From assembly GCF_030272615.1 (NCBI RefSeq), contig NC_081414.1:911343009-911407008 (forward strand): 64,000 nucleotides of DNA, read 5' to 3'. The DNA comes from Cryptomeria japonica. Taxonomy: Eukaryota > Streptophyta > Pinopsida > Cupressales > Cupressaceae. Below the pieces are notes generated by a model that saw only the letters and a list, made by a program, of their open reading frames with translations, had not been told where the DNA came from and ran no database searches. Position numbers and translations under genes: made by a program. Shown here one piece after another: positions 32,956-44,859 of the stretch (the first letter of the stretch is position 1; every line of letters starts with the position of its first letter).

Positions 32956-35215
32956 CGCTCTGGTCCCTGGGAGAGGGACAGGAGCGCCCATGCATTTTGG
33001 TCCTCCATCTTTCATTCTTCATGTTTGAAACTTCATCCTCTACGTCCAAAATGGGGTTCTCGCTTGGTATTTTGAGTTTAACCTATTCCATCTTTGGAAT
33101 GAATGCCTTTTAAACCATTTTCGCCCTGGTCCCTTGGTGAGGGACAGGAGCGATTTTTGCTTTTCCTCCTTGGCCCTTGTCTTTTAAATCGTCAAATCAA
33201 CTTGTGAGGGCAATTGATGATCCTTGTTTGTTCTACGCATGCCAAACTTGTCTCTCCAAGACCAAATGAGCCCTCCTAAGGATTTTTCGCCCTGGTCCTT
33301 GACTGAAGGATAGGAGCGGATTTTGCATTTGAGCTCAAAATTGTTGATTCTTGAGGTTAATTCCATGTTCATCGTCCTTCGAAAGTCATTTTTGACCTTG
33401 TGTAACCTTGCCTTGACGTGATCTAGGAAGAAAAATGATTGATTTTATGAATATCGCCCTGGTCCTTGACTGAAGGATAGGAGCGAACTTGCCTCTTTGC
33501 TCAAGTTAGTCACTTTTGACGTTTGATTCCTTGCTTATCATCTTCTCAAAGACATTTTCGACCTTGTGCGATCTTGCCTTGACGTGGTTTCTTGAAAGAA
33601 ATGACCAGTCTAGTGAATATCGCCTTGGTCCTTGACTGGAGGACAGGAGCGAACTTTTAGTCTATGGTGCAAATCCTTCATCATATTGATATCAAATTGT
33701 CTTCAAGGCGTAAAATGATGTTCTTTATTCCTTCTTGAACATTTGAAACGAACGTGGCCTTCAAAGTTTAAGCATATTTGACTATTTCTCTTTGGTCCCT
33801 GGGAGAGGGACAGGAGCGAACTTTCACTTGTAGGCTTGTTCGTGCTTTGCCAACCTTCAAACTTGTTTTCAACGGACTCATTATGCTCCCCTTCATTCAT
33901 CTTCGACATGAAACTCACTTTAACTTCGTGGGGAATTTGCCTAAGGAAGAAATCGCTCTGGTCCCTTGGAGAGGGACAGGAGCGAACTTGGGCATTTCTA
34001 TCACTTTTGCGGTCTTTGACACTTTACCTTCTCTTCGAGGCATTCCAAACATCATTGCCTCCTTGTACCTTGGTCTGGATTCATCAAAAATCGGAAGGGA
34101 AGGCAAAATAACTAAGATTTCGCCCTGGTCCTTGACTGAAGGACAGGAGCGAACTTGCGTTTGTAGGCCCAATCATTCTTTGCCAATACTTAAAACTATC
34201 TTCAACGGATCCGCCATGCTCCTCTTCGTTCACCTTTGACATGGAATTCGTTTCAACTTGGCAAGAAATTTGTATAAGGAAGAAATCGCTCTGGTCCCTT
34301 GGAGAGGGACAGGAGCGCCTAGGACAATATGGGCTTCACTTGGCGTTTTACAATCTTAAAATTATCTTCAATGGGTTCATTACGCCTCCTTTGCTTGCCT
34401 CAAACTTAACACTCACTTGATCTTTGCCCAAAACTTGTTTTATAAGGAAAATCGCTCTAGTCCCTGGGAGAGGGACGGGAGCTATCACTAAAATTCGCCC
34501 TGGTCCCTGGCAGAGGGACAGGAGCGATTTTGCTTCTAGGACCAATTTTCCTCATTATGGTACTTTCAAGTTATATTCAACTGATAAGATGTACTTCCTT
34601 TGTTCTTCTCAAATCGCGAAATCATTCAAATCTTTCAAGGACAAGGCAATTTTGGATTTCAAGCTCCGGTCCTTCAGTGAGGGACAGGAGCGATTTTTGT
34701 CCCTGGCACATTTCCTTGTTTGCAAATTTCCTCAAATTATATTCAATGGACAGAACATGCCCTCCTTTATATCTTCCAATCCAAAAATCACCTTGATCCT
34801 GCAAGGACAGTGAAATTTTGAGAAACAAGCTCCGGTCCTTCAGTGAGGGACAGGAGCGATTTTTGTCCTTGAGGGCAAAAGTTCAACTTTTCGTTGCAAA
34901 CGGCTAAATCCCGGCGCTCTATCATGTTGATTTCACCTTCCATTACGTCCTTGACGTTTCAATTTGATCAAAATGAGGTCAAAATGGTCTAGGTAAGTCA
35001 TTTCGCCCTGGTCCCTGACTGAGGGATAGGAGCGATTTGACTTTAAACTTCAAAAATTTGCCATTTTGAGTCTCAAAAATCTTTCAAAACCTCCAATTCG
35101 CGTTCAACTGCATCTCCTAGCGACCCTGCACAAGACAAATGAAACAAAGTAATAACCAAGATGCATAAAATATCATTTTCGCCCTGGTCCCTGACTGAGG
35201 GACAGGAGCGAACTT
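32956..35215 (-). repeat. Hairpin-core array of copy D
   Basis: Plus-strand core starts: 32956, 33122, 33288, 33455, 33621, 33788, 33954, 34121, 34287, 34453, 34496, 34662, 34828, 35004, 35180. Steps: 166, 166, 167, 166, 167, 166, 167, 166, 166, 43, 166, 166, 176, 176. The cores are of the GTCCCT/AGGGAC type. This is the longest unbroken run on the 166/167-bp pitch. Confidence 0.93.
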
Positions 35216-36267
35216 GCTTCCACAGGCCAAAATATCAAGTTTTTAGGACCTCAGTCACTTCACAAGGCAAAATTAGGTTATTTCCAATGCCTGGGATCAA
35301 TTATCAAAATTTCCAAAATTTGGCCAAAATCACTCAAACAAAATTTCAAAATTCCATCATCAACACTTAGGCAAAAAAACGGACTTGCATCCAAAAAACT
35401 GACTGAACCTAGACAAACTCTTTTGACCTCCTGACTGATTCATCTTATTTCAAAATTGCATCGTATGAGAGGAAGCTCAACAATCTCTCAAAATTGGACT
35501 GGACTCTGGCTCAAAATCATCGAAACAGAAACCCTAAGGCTTAACCCTGGTCCAGACGACTGACTCACCTACTCAAAACCCTAAAAGCAGAGAGAGAAAC
35601 AGGCAAAACTGAGCAAAAAGAGGGGGTCCCCATTTTAATGGGGCGATGTGTGAAATGGTCACAACAGGTACCTACCAATATTAAACATTCTTCAATATAA
35701 TTGCGTGTCCATGCCTTCCATATTTGACTCATATTCGCTAACCAAAGACCACAACTCCCAAACCGTTACAATATTACTCAACACCACACACAAGGAAATA
35801 TTTTGAAGCCGTTAGCAAGAATAAATCAATTTACTCCAAAAGTTCATTACACCAAATATATTTAGCATTGGTTCACATCTCCTTTTAAGACATCCGTTGA
35901 ACACATGTAGAACCAAAGATATAAGATCCATGAAACAAATTCATCACAAGTCAAATTAAATATTCATCAAAGATGAGTCAACCAAAGAGGACCAGCTGGA
36001 CAGATGATTTGGCAAGAAAGCTGATGTAACAACTGACACAGTAACAAGCAAGCTCTCACACTACTTAAGCAAACTCTTACACAGCTCAAGTAGACACTTA
36101 GTCACCTCAAGCAGCTGAAGCAAGCAAGTAGGCAGCTGGAGCACACAACCAACCAGATCAACCAAGAAATAAGGTCTAATGAATAATCAACAACTTGAAA
36201 AGCACTTCAAATCAATCCAATATAACTTAGCTCATATCACTTGACATGAATAACAAAATGTCCAACA

Positions 36268-36282
36268 AACTCTCCCTTTGTC
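36268..36282 (-). promoter_or_regulatory. Polypurine tract of copia P
   Basis: The minus strand reads acaaagggagagttt directly before the 3' LTR start TGTTGGACATT. This is the plus-strand primer site of the element. Confidence 0.75.
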
Positions 36283-36471
36283 ATTGATGGCAACTCCATC
36301 TTTAACTACAAACTTCTGAAACAAAGAAAACAATACTGCTCTCCCTTTGACATCAATGACTAATCCAATCTGCAAACATTGAAATTTGGGGTATAAAATA
36401 AAACCAATAAACACTCCCCCTGAATAGGACAATTATTCAATGATGGAGTGAAACCACTCCTAACTTCTATC

Positions 36472-37344
36472 TCAATTTTTCAAATGTATCTCTTGGCATG
36501 GCTTAGTGAACAAATCTGCAATCTGGTCTTTAGTAGAAACATATTCAAGTTTAACCTCTTGATTACTAACCTGTTCTCTTAAAAAATGATACTTTAGTGG
36601 AATATGCTTGGTTTTAGAGTGCAAAACAAGATTTTTAGATATATTAATGGCACTCGTATTGTCACAAAAGATAGATATAGGGTTATTGAAATCTACTTTA
36701 ATGTCTCTCAAAGTTTGCTTCATCCAAAGAACTTGTGTACAACAAGACACAACAGCAATATATTTCACTTCCGTTGTAGATAAAGAAGTAGAAGCTTGCT
36801 TTTTACTTAGACAAGAAACTAAGCAATTTCCAAGGAAGAAAGCACCTCCACTTGCGCTCTTCCTATCATCAACTGAGCCACCCCAATTTGCATCCGTATA
36901 GGTTGTAAGTGTGAAACCAAAGCCCATAGCCCATAGTACCTTTGAGATACTTGAAAATTCTTTTAATTGCATGAACATGTGTTTCTTTAGGAGTAGCCTG
37001 AAATCTAGCAACAATCCAACAACTTGCATTATGTGAGGTCTAATGGCTGTAACATACAATAAACTTCCTATCATAGACTTATAAATTGTCCGATTAGCAT
37101 CTGAAGACTCATCATCCTTACTAAGTTTACAACCAATCGCCATAGGAGTGTTTACACGATTACAATCTTCCATCCTAAAGCTTTTAAGCATTCCTCTAAT
37201 GTATTTTGTTTGAGAAACAAAGACACCTTCCTTAGATTGATGAATTTGCAGCCCAAGATAGTAAGATAACTCTCCCAACATAGACATTTCAAACTCCATC
37301 TTCATGTTGGTAGCAAAAACTTCACTCATCTGTTTGACCGTCAC
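36472..37344 (-). pseudogene. pol: copia P pol: end of RT and RNase H
   Basis: 290-codon minus frame: YYLGLQIHQSKEGVFVSQTKY, the linker CKLSKDDES, YTDANWGGS, STTEVKYIA (usually EAEY), IFCDNTSAI and ADLFTKP. The RT catalytic part lies in the preceding frame (37624-37322), so one frameshift separates them near 37330. Otherwise open. Confidence 0.9.
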
Positions 37345-37864
37345 TACTAAAAATTAGATCATCAACATAAACAACTACAATTAGCATATGATTACCTTCT
37401 TTCACATGCAAGTTGTTGTCATCTATTCCTCTTCTGAAACCTTGTTGTTGTAGATAACAGTCTAGCCTATCATACCAAGCACGTGGTACTTGTTTAAAGC
37501 CATAAAGAGCCTTTTTCATCTTGCACACATAGTTTTGATTTTCTAATAACACAAATCCATCAGGCTGTTCTACATAAACTTCTTCATTTAAATTACCATT
37601 CAAAAAGGTAGATTTGACATCCATTTGGAAAACTTTAAAACCTTTAAAAGAAGTGTTGTTGTGTAGCTAGGTCAGATCCCTTCTAGGGCCGACCTAGTGC
37701 ACAAAATGCCAAGTGGCCTGTCAGCCTTGGCATTTGGATATCTCAGTTGTATGAGTTTAATTTGGGGTAGGCCCTATTTGGGCAAACCACTTGTGTGTAA
37801 CTTGTGATTAAGTTAAATGTAACTTGCAACTAAGGGAGACTCATATGTAACTTGTAATATATAG

Positions 37865-40800
37865 CATAGTTTTAAAACTCTTTGACTCGCCTCGGACTCG
37901 CCACGGACTCGCGAGTCCTTTGGCGAGCCGAGTCGACTCGCCTAGGACTCGCGTGGCGAGTCCAGGCGAGTCCCTGCGAAAGACTCGCGAGTCTTTCGCA
38001 AAGACTCGCGCGAGTCTTTCACTCGGACTCGCGAGTCTTTCACAGGGACTCGCGGGCCCAGAAAAAACGCGCCCGTGGGGCTTAAAACCAATTTTTTTTT
38101 CATTTTTTGACTTCAATTTGGGTTTTTTTTGGCTGGAGCAGGTTAGAAGGGTTTGGAGGAGTAGAGGGAAGAAGGAAAAATCAGCAAGAGAGATCTGGGT
38201 AAGGATTTTTCTCCTTCTTTTTTTTTTTCATTTGAATCATTTCATTGTTTTGAAACTGAAAAAAATCTTGAAAAACAAGGGGATATGCTGCCAAATTTTT
38301 TTCTATTTTCTTTCCTAAGTTATTTCCTCTTTTTTTTTCTTGTTTTTGAATGCTATTTTTCCCAAATGATTCATTGTCATTTTTTTTGTTGATTTTCCAT
38401 AAAACCCTGCTGATTTTTTTTTTTTCATGTTAAATCAGCAATGGCAAGTTCAACTCCAAGGGCAACCCCAAGGTCAGGAAGACAAAGAGATAAAGCTTGG
38501 AAATATGGGATTGCAGGAAGCAAAAAGGGGGAGGTCACTTGCACCGAATGCACAAGATGGATGACTGGTGGAATCAATAGATTAAAATACCACCTTGCAC
38601 AAATACCTGGATATGGTGTGGAGGCATGCCCCAAATCAACTCCTGAAATTATTAGAGAGATGAAGGCCATTCTTGCTGAGAATGATATGCATAAGGAAGA
38701 AAGGCAAAAAACAAGAGAAGCCATAGCAGCTGCAATGAATCCCACATTGTCCACTTCGGGTCCCATTGGTCATAGTCGGGGTCGTCAGTCACTTTCATCT
38801 TTTGGTGACAATGAGGGTGAGGCTAGTGGCACTCCTGTTAGATCAGACCCTAATTTTTTTGTACCACGCAATGTTCCAGGTGCACAACCTTCACTTGAAG
38901 GTACAGGATGGAATAAAGAGAAGCATGAACAATCACGGATAGCAGCTTCAAACTTTTGGTTTTACAATAATCTATCTTTCAATGCAGCAAACAATGTGTA
39001 TTGGGAAAGTTTTGTTAATGCATGTATAGTGGCGGGTAAGGGGTTTAAGGCCCCAACAGGTCATGACTTCAGTGGGCCATTGCTAGAGAAAGCTGTGAAA
39101 AATACAGAAGGTGTGGTTGATGATCAGAAAAGGTATTGGAAGAGAAAAGGATGCAGCATTTTATCTGATGGATGGACAGATGGACGGAATAGGACTCTTC
39201 TCAACTTCTTGGTGGCTTCAAATGGTGCAATGGTATTCATAAAGTCTGTTGATGCCTCAAATGAAATAAAAAATGCAGAGACTTTGTGTAATCTGTTGGA
39301 TGGTGTGGTTCGGGAAGTTGGAGTTGAGAATGTTGTCCAAATTATCACGGACAACGCAGCTGCATATGTATCTGCAGGTAGAATGCTTATGCAGAGGCAT
39401 CCTTCGATTACATGGAGTCCTTGTGCTGCACATTGCTTGGACTTGGTGCTAGAGGACATTGGGAAGATTGGATGGGTGAAGAAGGTGGTTGAAGATGCAA
39501 AAAGTGTCACCAAATTCATCTACAACCATACTTGGGTGCTTGCTTTGATGAGAAAATACACAAATGGCAAGGACCTTGTGCGACCTGGAGTGACACGATT
39601 TGCTAGCCACTTCATCACTTTACAGAGCATTCTTAGTGCCATTCCTCATCTTAAGCAGATGTTTGTGTCAGATGCTTGGTTGGGGTCTGCATACTCCAAA
39701 AGACCTGAAGCAGAGAAGATTGTGACCATTGTTTTTGATGATGGGTTCAATAAAAGTGGAGAGGAGTTGACTGCGGTAAGTAACAAACACAAAAGTAAAG
39801 TTTATACAATCTTGTCTATTTGCTGATTTTATTTTTTAGGGGTTGATTTTGTATTAATTTAAAATTTGTTTTAATTTTTTTAGGTGACAGAACCTTTGGT
39901 GAGGGTTCTTCGTATGGTGGATGGAGAGGGCATGCCAATGGGTTTCATTTATGAGGCCATGGATAGGGCCAAAGAGGCCATTTCACATTACTATCGTGGA
40001 AATGCAAGAAAATGTGAAATCTTTTGGCGCATCATTGATCGTAGGTGGACAAACCAACTCCACCAACCGATACATGCCTTCGCCTACTTTTTGAACCCGA
40101 AATTCTACTTCTCTGATTCATTTAGGGCTGATGAGGAGGTCATGGCAGGTGTTATTACATGCATTGATAAGATGACACCTGATCCTGAGTTGAGAGACAA
40201 GGTTCTTGATGAGTTGGAGGTGAGATTTGACATTTGCAATTGCTCTATCTTTATTTATGAATTCGGAAATGTTCATTATTGAATTTGAGTTTGACACTTT
40301 GACTATCTAGTATCTATTTCTGAATTTGGAAATGTTCATTCCATTGTTCAAGATCTACAAAAGTGCAGAGGGGAGACTCTTCTCATCACAACTAGCAATT
40401 GATAGGAGAGGAAAACAACAACCAGGTAAAACATTTAGTAACTTAGTTCAACAGTGCAAGAAAAAACCTACAAACTTGATTGTTACATTTTTTTCTCAAT
40501 TCTAATATTTCTAAATGTTTTTTGTAGATTTATGGTGGGAGAATTATGGTGCCGGCACGCCTAATCTTCAAAAGATAGCTATCCCTGTTTTGTCTCAGCC
40601 ATGCAGTGCTTCTGGGTGTGAACGAAATTGGAGTGTCTTTGAAAGCATTCACACAAAGAAGAGAAATAGATTGTCACAAAAGCGGCTCAATGATCTAGTA
40701 TTTGTTCGGTACAACCTTCGCCTTCGAGTTAGACAGGTGGAGGGTGTTTCACATGAGGCCATTGACTTGGATGAAATTGATCCATATGGTGATTGGACCA

Positions 40801-41459
40801 TGAATGAACAAAATGATGGTGATGATGTCCTCCTTACCGAAGAAGAAATTGCAGAAATAGAGAGAGGAGCAGCACAAGATGCAGAAGGAGCAAGATTGGA
40901 TGAAGATGAGGATGAAGATGAGGATGATGATGAGGACTATGACTTTGAAGAAGACTCATCTCACCATTTAGATACCACAACACCCACTGCTACTACTTCT
41001 AGCTCAAGGCCTGAAAAATTGAGCTATATTAGGAAAAATACAAAGAGGAAGATGTAGTCTTCTCTTTGGTTTGTTCATTCACATTGCTGTTTTTCACATT
41101 TGCAGTTGGACTTGGACATATCATTATATGTAATTTTGTGAACATTTATATACTTATGCTGCCATTATAGTATTATACATTTTAGAGTTGAAACTTGAAA
41201 CTTGAATATGCTGCCATGAATGATGAAATTTCAAATATTGCGTGTTTGTACTTTGTAGATCATATGACATGTGTAATGTTTCAATTATGGCACTTATGTT
41301 CTCTAAATGCATTAATTTCTTTATGTTTTTTTGTAAAACTACGGTTTTTTTTTTTTGCCGAGTCTTTGCCGAGTCTTTCGCGAGTCTTTCACGAGTCCGA
41401 GTCCGAGTCCAAAATTTTGGTTTGCCGAGTCCGAGGCGAGTCCGAGATTTTCAACTATG
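37865..41459 (+). mobile_element. Autonomous hAT transposon L, TSD ATATATAG
   Basis: Ends are CATAGTT on the left and AACTATG on the right; subterminal regions on both sides carry many GACTCGC/GAGTCCGAG words. The 8-bp flanks match exactly: ATATATAG at 37857-37864 and 41460-41467. It contains a complete four-exon transposase. 3595 bp. Inserted in M. Terminal repeats and coding region both look intact, so it is a young insertion relative to its surroundings. Confidence 0.93.
38441..41057 (+). CDS. hAT transposase (BED finger, DUF659, C-terminal dimerisation), four exons
   Basis: Exons 38441-39775, 39884-40219, 40353-40425 and 40528-41057 join in frame to 757 codons. Donors gcg|gtaagt, gag|gtgaga and cag|gtaaaa and acceptors ttag, caag and gtag all fit GT-AG. 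Domains: BED zinc finger (CTECTRWMTGGINRLKYH .. C, ~31-62), DUF659 (LSDGWTDGRNRTLLNFLV .. ITDNAAAYV .. CAAHCLDL, ~240-345), then WWENYG and PCSASGCERNWS of the hAT C-terminal dimerisation region and an acidic tail (DEDEDEDDDED). No internal stop. Exon 3 (73 nt) is too short to stand out as an ORF; it is supported by frame and by the usual hAT motif IYKSAEGRLFSS. Confidence 0.88.
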
Positions 41460-41954
41460 ATATATAGATTTGACCCTATCCTTGGCGCCAAAAGTATATG
41501 GCCGACTTGAGGTCTATTAGGAGGTATTGATTCATATATATGCAAGGTCATGATTGCATCAATAGATATGAATTCAATAACATGAAGATGTAGTGTGCTC
41601 GGGGGTGACGATAAGAGCTTATTGTCTATGGTTGGGAAGGCAACAGATCTGATGTTTGCCTGTGGTTAACAAGCACTACCATAAAATCAACAAAAAGCAA
41701 AGGCTAAAAACATTTTGATTGCTTCTAGATGAGCAACAGGAGCAAAGGTTTCATCGAAATCTATACCTTCTACCTGGGCATATCCTTTACACACAAGCCT
41801 TGCCTTGTTTTGCACAACTTGATCTTGAAAACTCATTTTGTACCAATCACATTCTTGTCCTTAGGCCTTGGGACAAGTTCCCAAGTTCCACTCTTTTGAA
41901 TCTGATCTAGCTCTTCCTTCATAGTAGCTACCCAAGGCTTATCTTCATCCGCTT

Positions 41955-42909
41955 TGTTGTGACCATTTCACACATTGCCCCATCACAAATGGGGACCCCC
42001 TCTTTTGCTTTCAGTTTTAGGGTTTTTAGGTTAGATTGCTAGAAGCGATCCTTTAGGATGAATAAGTTTGAGTTGATTTGTATGCTCAACATTTTGGGAA
42101 TGAATGATTCACATCTTTTACTCACTTTAATGGAGATGAAATGCAAATTTGTCTAAGGCAAGTTGGTTTCAAGGGTCAATATTCTAAGGAAAGAAAGGGC
42201 TAGAATTCAAATTACCATGAGAAGCTTGGAACGAAAGGATTAAGACAATGAAATTGCCTTTTTTAGAGGACTTCTAGTGAGGCCTCAAAAACACGAACTA
42301 AGACTTCTAGTATGGCATCAAAAGAACGAACTAAGCTTTGGGACTTCCTTTGACCTGTCAAATCGGCGAACTAAGCTTTGTGCATTGCATTGTTTGAAAT
42401 GAGATCATGATCTTGCTAAGTGCGTTGTTAAGAAGATGTTACAAAGCTTAATTGATAGCAAGCAAGGGAGAGGAATTGATCACTTCCAATGAAGGCTTAA
42501 ATCCATGACCTAACGATTGATCACTTCCAATGAAGGTTTAAATCCATAAACTAAGGAATGGGATTTTGTTTGATGCCCCAAATCCACAAACTAAGGAATT
42601 GATCACTTTCGATGAAGCTCTTAAATAAAAAACTAAGCATTTCCACTTCCTGTGAGCCCTCCAAAGCATGACTTAAGGCATGACAATTTCCAATGAGGTC
42701 TCAAATCAATGACCTAAGCATTTTGATCATTTCTAATGGCCCCTCCAAAGAGCACCTTTAGCATTTCCTCTTCTGATATTGAGAACCTTGAAGTCGTCTC
42801 AAGTGATCCTTTGCTAATCTTCAACATTTGAGAAGTCTTTGTTCAAGAGAGGATAGAGTATTCAATACTTTATTTTGTGTTCAATTGTGCATAAAAAACA
42901 CCATTAACA
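41955..42909 (+). mobile_element. HP-LTR copy F, short solo LTR, TSD TGCTT-like
   Basis: Starts TGTTGTGACC with hairpin CCCCAT-CACA-AATGGGG and ends ACCATTAACA. Flanks CGCTT (41950-41954) and TGCTT (42910-42914), one mismatch. It lacks the hairpin array, both promoters and any ORF. Its middle has its own repeats (gatcacttccaatgaaggcttaaatcca, about 42476-42610; cacgaactaag units before). The last ~130 bp match the other copies. Confidence 0.8.
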
Positions 42910-43670
42910 TGCTTCTTCAAAGCTTTTTGGTTCAATCATCGACAACAAGGAGATGTCTTCATCTTCATAATTATTGACATTCCTTCTTGTTGCTCTAGGT
43001 TTGTCCTTTTGTAAATCTGGTTGATTGGATGATTCTTTTGAACATATCTTGAAGAAGTCTTTAGAGATGTTCTGATTGTGGTCCAATTTTGATCATGAGA
43101 TTATGTATGTCCAACTGATGTATCTGTTGTTCCAAATTGATTATCTGTTGCTTTACTATCTAGATGTGCATCAATTGCTTCATTTTGACTATTTAAAGAA
43201 GTATTTCTAGCATTATTACTTGCTGTTCCAACTTGCATACTAGAAGAAGGTTGCTGATGAATACTTTCAACTTCCATCATTTTGAAAATCATCATCACAA
43301 CCTTTCAACTTTTCAGAGGAGTTAGAAATCTCATGAACTCTAACATTTGTACTTTCAACCATTTTATGCAATCTCTTGTTAAAAAATTTATAAGTTTTAC
43401 TCTTAGAAGAATATCCTAGAAAAATACCTTCATCAGCTCTAGGATCAAATTTATCTAGTTTGTCTTCATCTCTTTTAATATAACAAGGGCTGCCAAAAAA
43501 TTTTAAATGCTTAATAGTCGTTGTCTTACCATTCCATAGTTCATATGGTGTCTTGTCCTAATCACCCCTTTGTTCTGAATGTAGACAGTTGTATGACTAT
43601 GAACTGCTTCCTTCAAAAAACAATCACTCACTTTGGAATCATTCATCATACTTCGTGCCATCTCTTGGAC

Positions 43671-44854
43671 TTATTTGTTCTTCCTCTTAACAACACCATT
43701 TTGTTGAGGTGTTCTTGCAGCTGAATATTGTCTCTTAATTCCAAACTTCTCACAAAAACTTATGAAATCATTGCATGTAAACTCTCCTTTATTGTCTGAA
43801 CGTAGGCACTTAACTTTCAGACCTTTCTCATTTTCAACCAAAGCTTTAAAGCTTTGAACTTTTTTAAAGCCTCTGATTTTTCCTTCAAAACAGCAACCCA
43901 TGCCATAAGTGAATAATCATTAATCAAAAGTATAAAATATCTGTCACCTTGCAAATTTGCAGTCCTTGTGGGACCACACAAATCAATGTGTATCAGCTTT
44001 AGTGGTTTTGTGCTTGAATATTCCTTTGACTTGAAGCTCCTCCGAGTTTGTTTGCCTAGTTGACATTCCTTGCATACAGTGTCAACAGGTTTAGTGAGTT
44101 GAGGCATGTCTCTAACCATTTCCTTTTTGCTGATCTGAACGAGACTATCAAAATTGATGTGGCCCAATCTCTTGTGCCATAACCATGATTCATCAAGTTG
44201 ACTCAAACAACAAGTCTCACTCTTAACATCATCACGAATATATAAATTATTTGTTGCCCTACTAGCATCAACAATATGAACACCATCTTTATTGATTTTA
44301 CAACAATCTGAACTGAAAGTTAGACAATGTCCCTGATCACATAACTGACTAACACTCAGCAAATTGTGTTTCAAACCTTCTACAAACAACAAACTTTCAA
44401 CTTTTGTTTTGCCATCATTCAACAAAGAAGTACCTTTACTTGCCACCTTTGCAGATGAATTACCTCCAAACCTCACCTTGCCTCCTCTAGATTTTTTGAG
44501 AGTCAAGAAATTACTCTCATCTCTAGTCATGTGTCTGGAGTAGCCACTATCCACATACCAAATGTCTTTCTCATTTTGTTTAAGCAAGGCTGTTTGCACA
44601 ATCACAGACTTCATTGCATATGTTTCTCCTTCTTCCTCCAAACTTTTGTGCTTTCCTTAACAAACTCTTGCATTGTGTCCAAAGTTATTACACTTATAAC
44701 AAACAATATTATAATTCCTCAATGGTGCAAAAGAGTTCTTGTTCACAAATCTAAAATCATTTTTAATAAGCACTCTACAATTCGTTGCCTTGTGTCCAAA
44801 GTAATTACAAGTATAACAATAACCATAAAAGAAAGTGTTATTAGATCTCGTAAA
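43671..44854 (-). pseudogene. pol: copia P: zinc knuckles, protease, integrase
   Basis: Minus strand: two CCHC knuckles (one CYKCNNFGHNARVC), a stop, then a 274-codon frame with protease VDSGYSRHMT (the DSG triad is kept, the usual A/C-S is changed), GAG-pre-INT finger (WHKRLGHIN..CKECQLGK) and integrase with HIDLCGP. A frameshift near 43860 leads to 43901-43671 with LRSDNKGEF and PQQNGVVKRKN: the third catalytic residue, normally E in AERKN, is K. So integrase is dead by substitution as well as frameshift. Confidence 0.9.
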
Positions 44855-44859
44855 ATGTG

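Larger units (their letters stand above)
30525..35666 (-). mobile_element. HP-LTR copy D (minus strand), TSD GGTCC
   Basis: On the minus strand it starts TGTTGTGACC at 35666 and ends CAACA at 30525. Flanks are GGTCC (30520-30524) and GGTAC (35667-35671), one mismatch. The matching empty site is in the P 5' LTR at ~50892 (aaggtccctgtcaatattaac). It has every module: array, paired GCCGAC boxes, TATA, intron, an open short ORF, telo-box palindrome and TATA. 5142 bp. Confidence 0.9.
23075..36267 (-). repeat. 3' LTR of copia P, interrupted by C, H and D
   Basis: Pieces 23075-23310, 28211-28803, 29999-30524 and 35667-36267 match the 5' LTR (49550-51500) in order, for example gagcaaccattaagacac and aaatgcaaggaataacc. 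On the minus strand it begins TGTTGGACATTTTG at 36267, next to a polypurine tract. The uninterrupted 5' LTR shows the empty sites for H and D directly. Confidence 0.88.
37654..41692. mobile_element. Solo LTR M, ~436 bp net, hosting hAT element L
   Basis: Left end TGTTGTTGTGTAGC at 37654 and right end AAAATCAACA at 41692, flanked by AGAAG (37649-37653) and AAAAG (41693-41697), one mismatch. Inside the P reverse transcriptase. Net sequence is 37654-37864 plus 41468-41692. It carries two GCCGACNT sites (37683 and 41506), like the HP-LTR promoter 1. Confidence 0.72.
37322..43670 (-). pseudogene. pol: copia P pol: integrase tail to RT, interrupted by M/L and F
   Basis: Minus-strand pieces: 43670-42910 (integrase tail and linker, many stops; ends MIEPKSFEEAC), then solo LTR F, 41954-41698 (RT start, ..[19 protein letters not shown]), then LTR M with hAT L inside, then 37653-37322 ([18 protein letters not shown] .. 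[15 protein letters not shown] .. YVDDLIF). The coding sequence runs on across both insertions after removal of the target duplications, which confirms the order of events. Confidence 0.85.
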
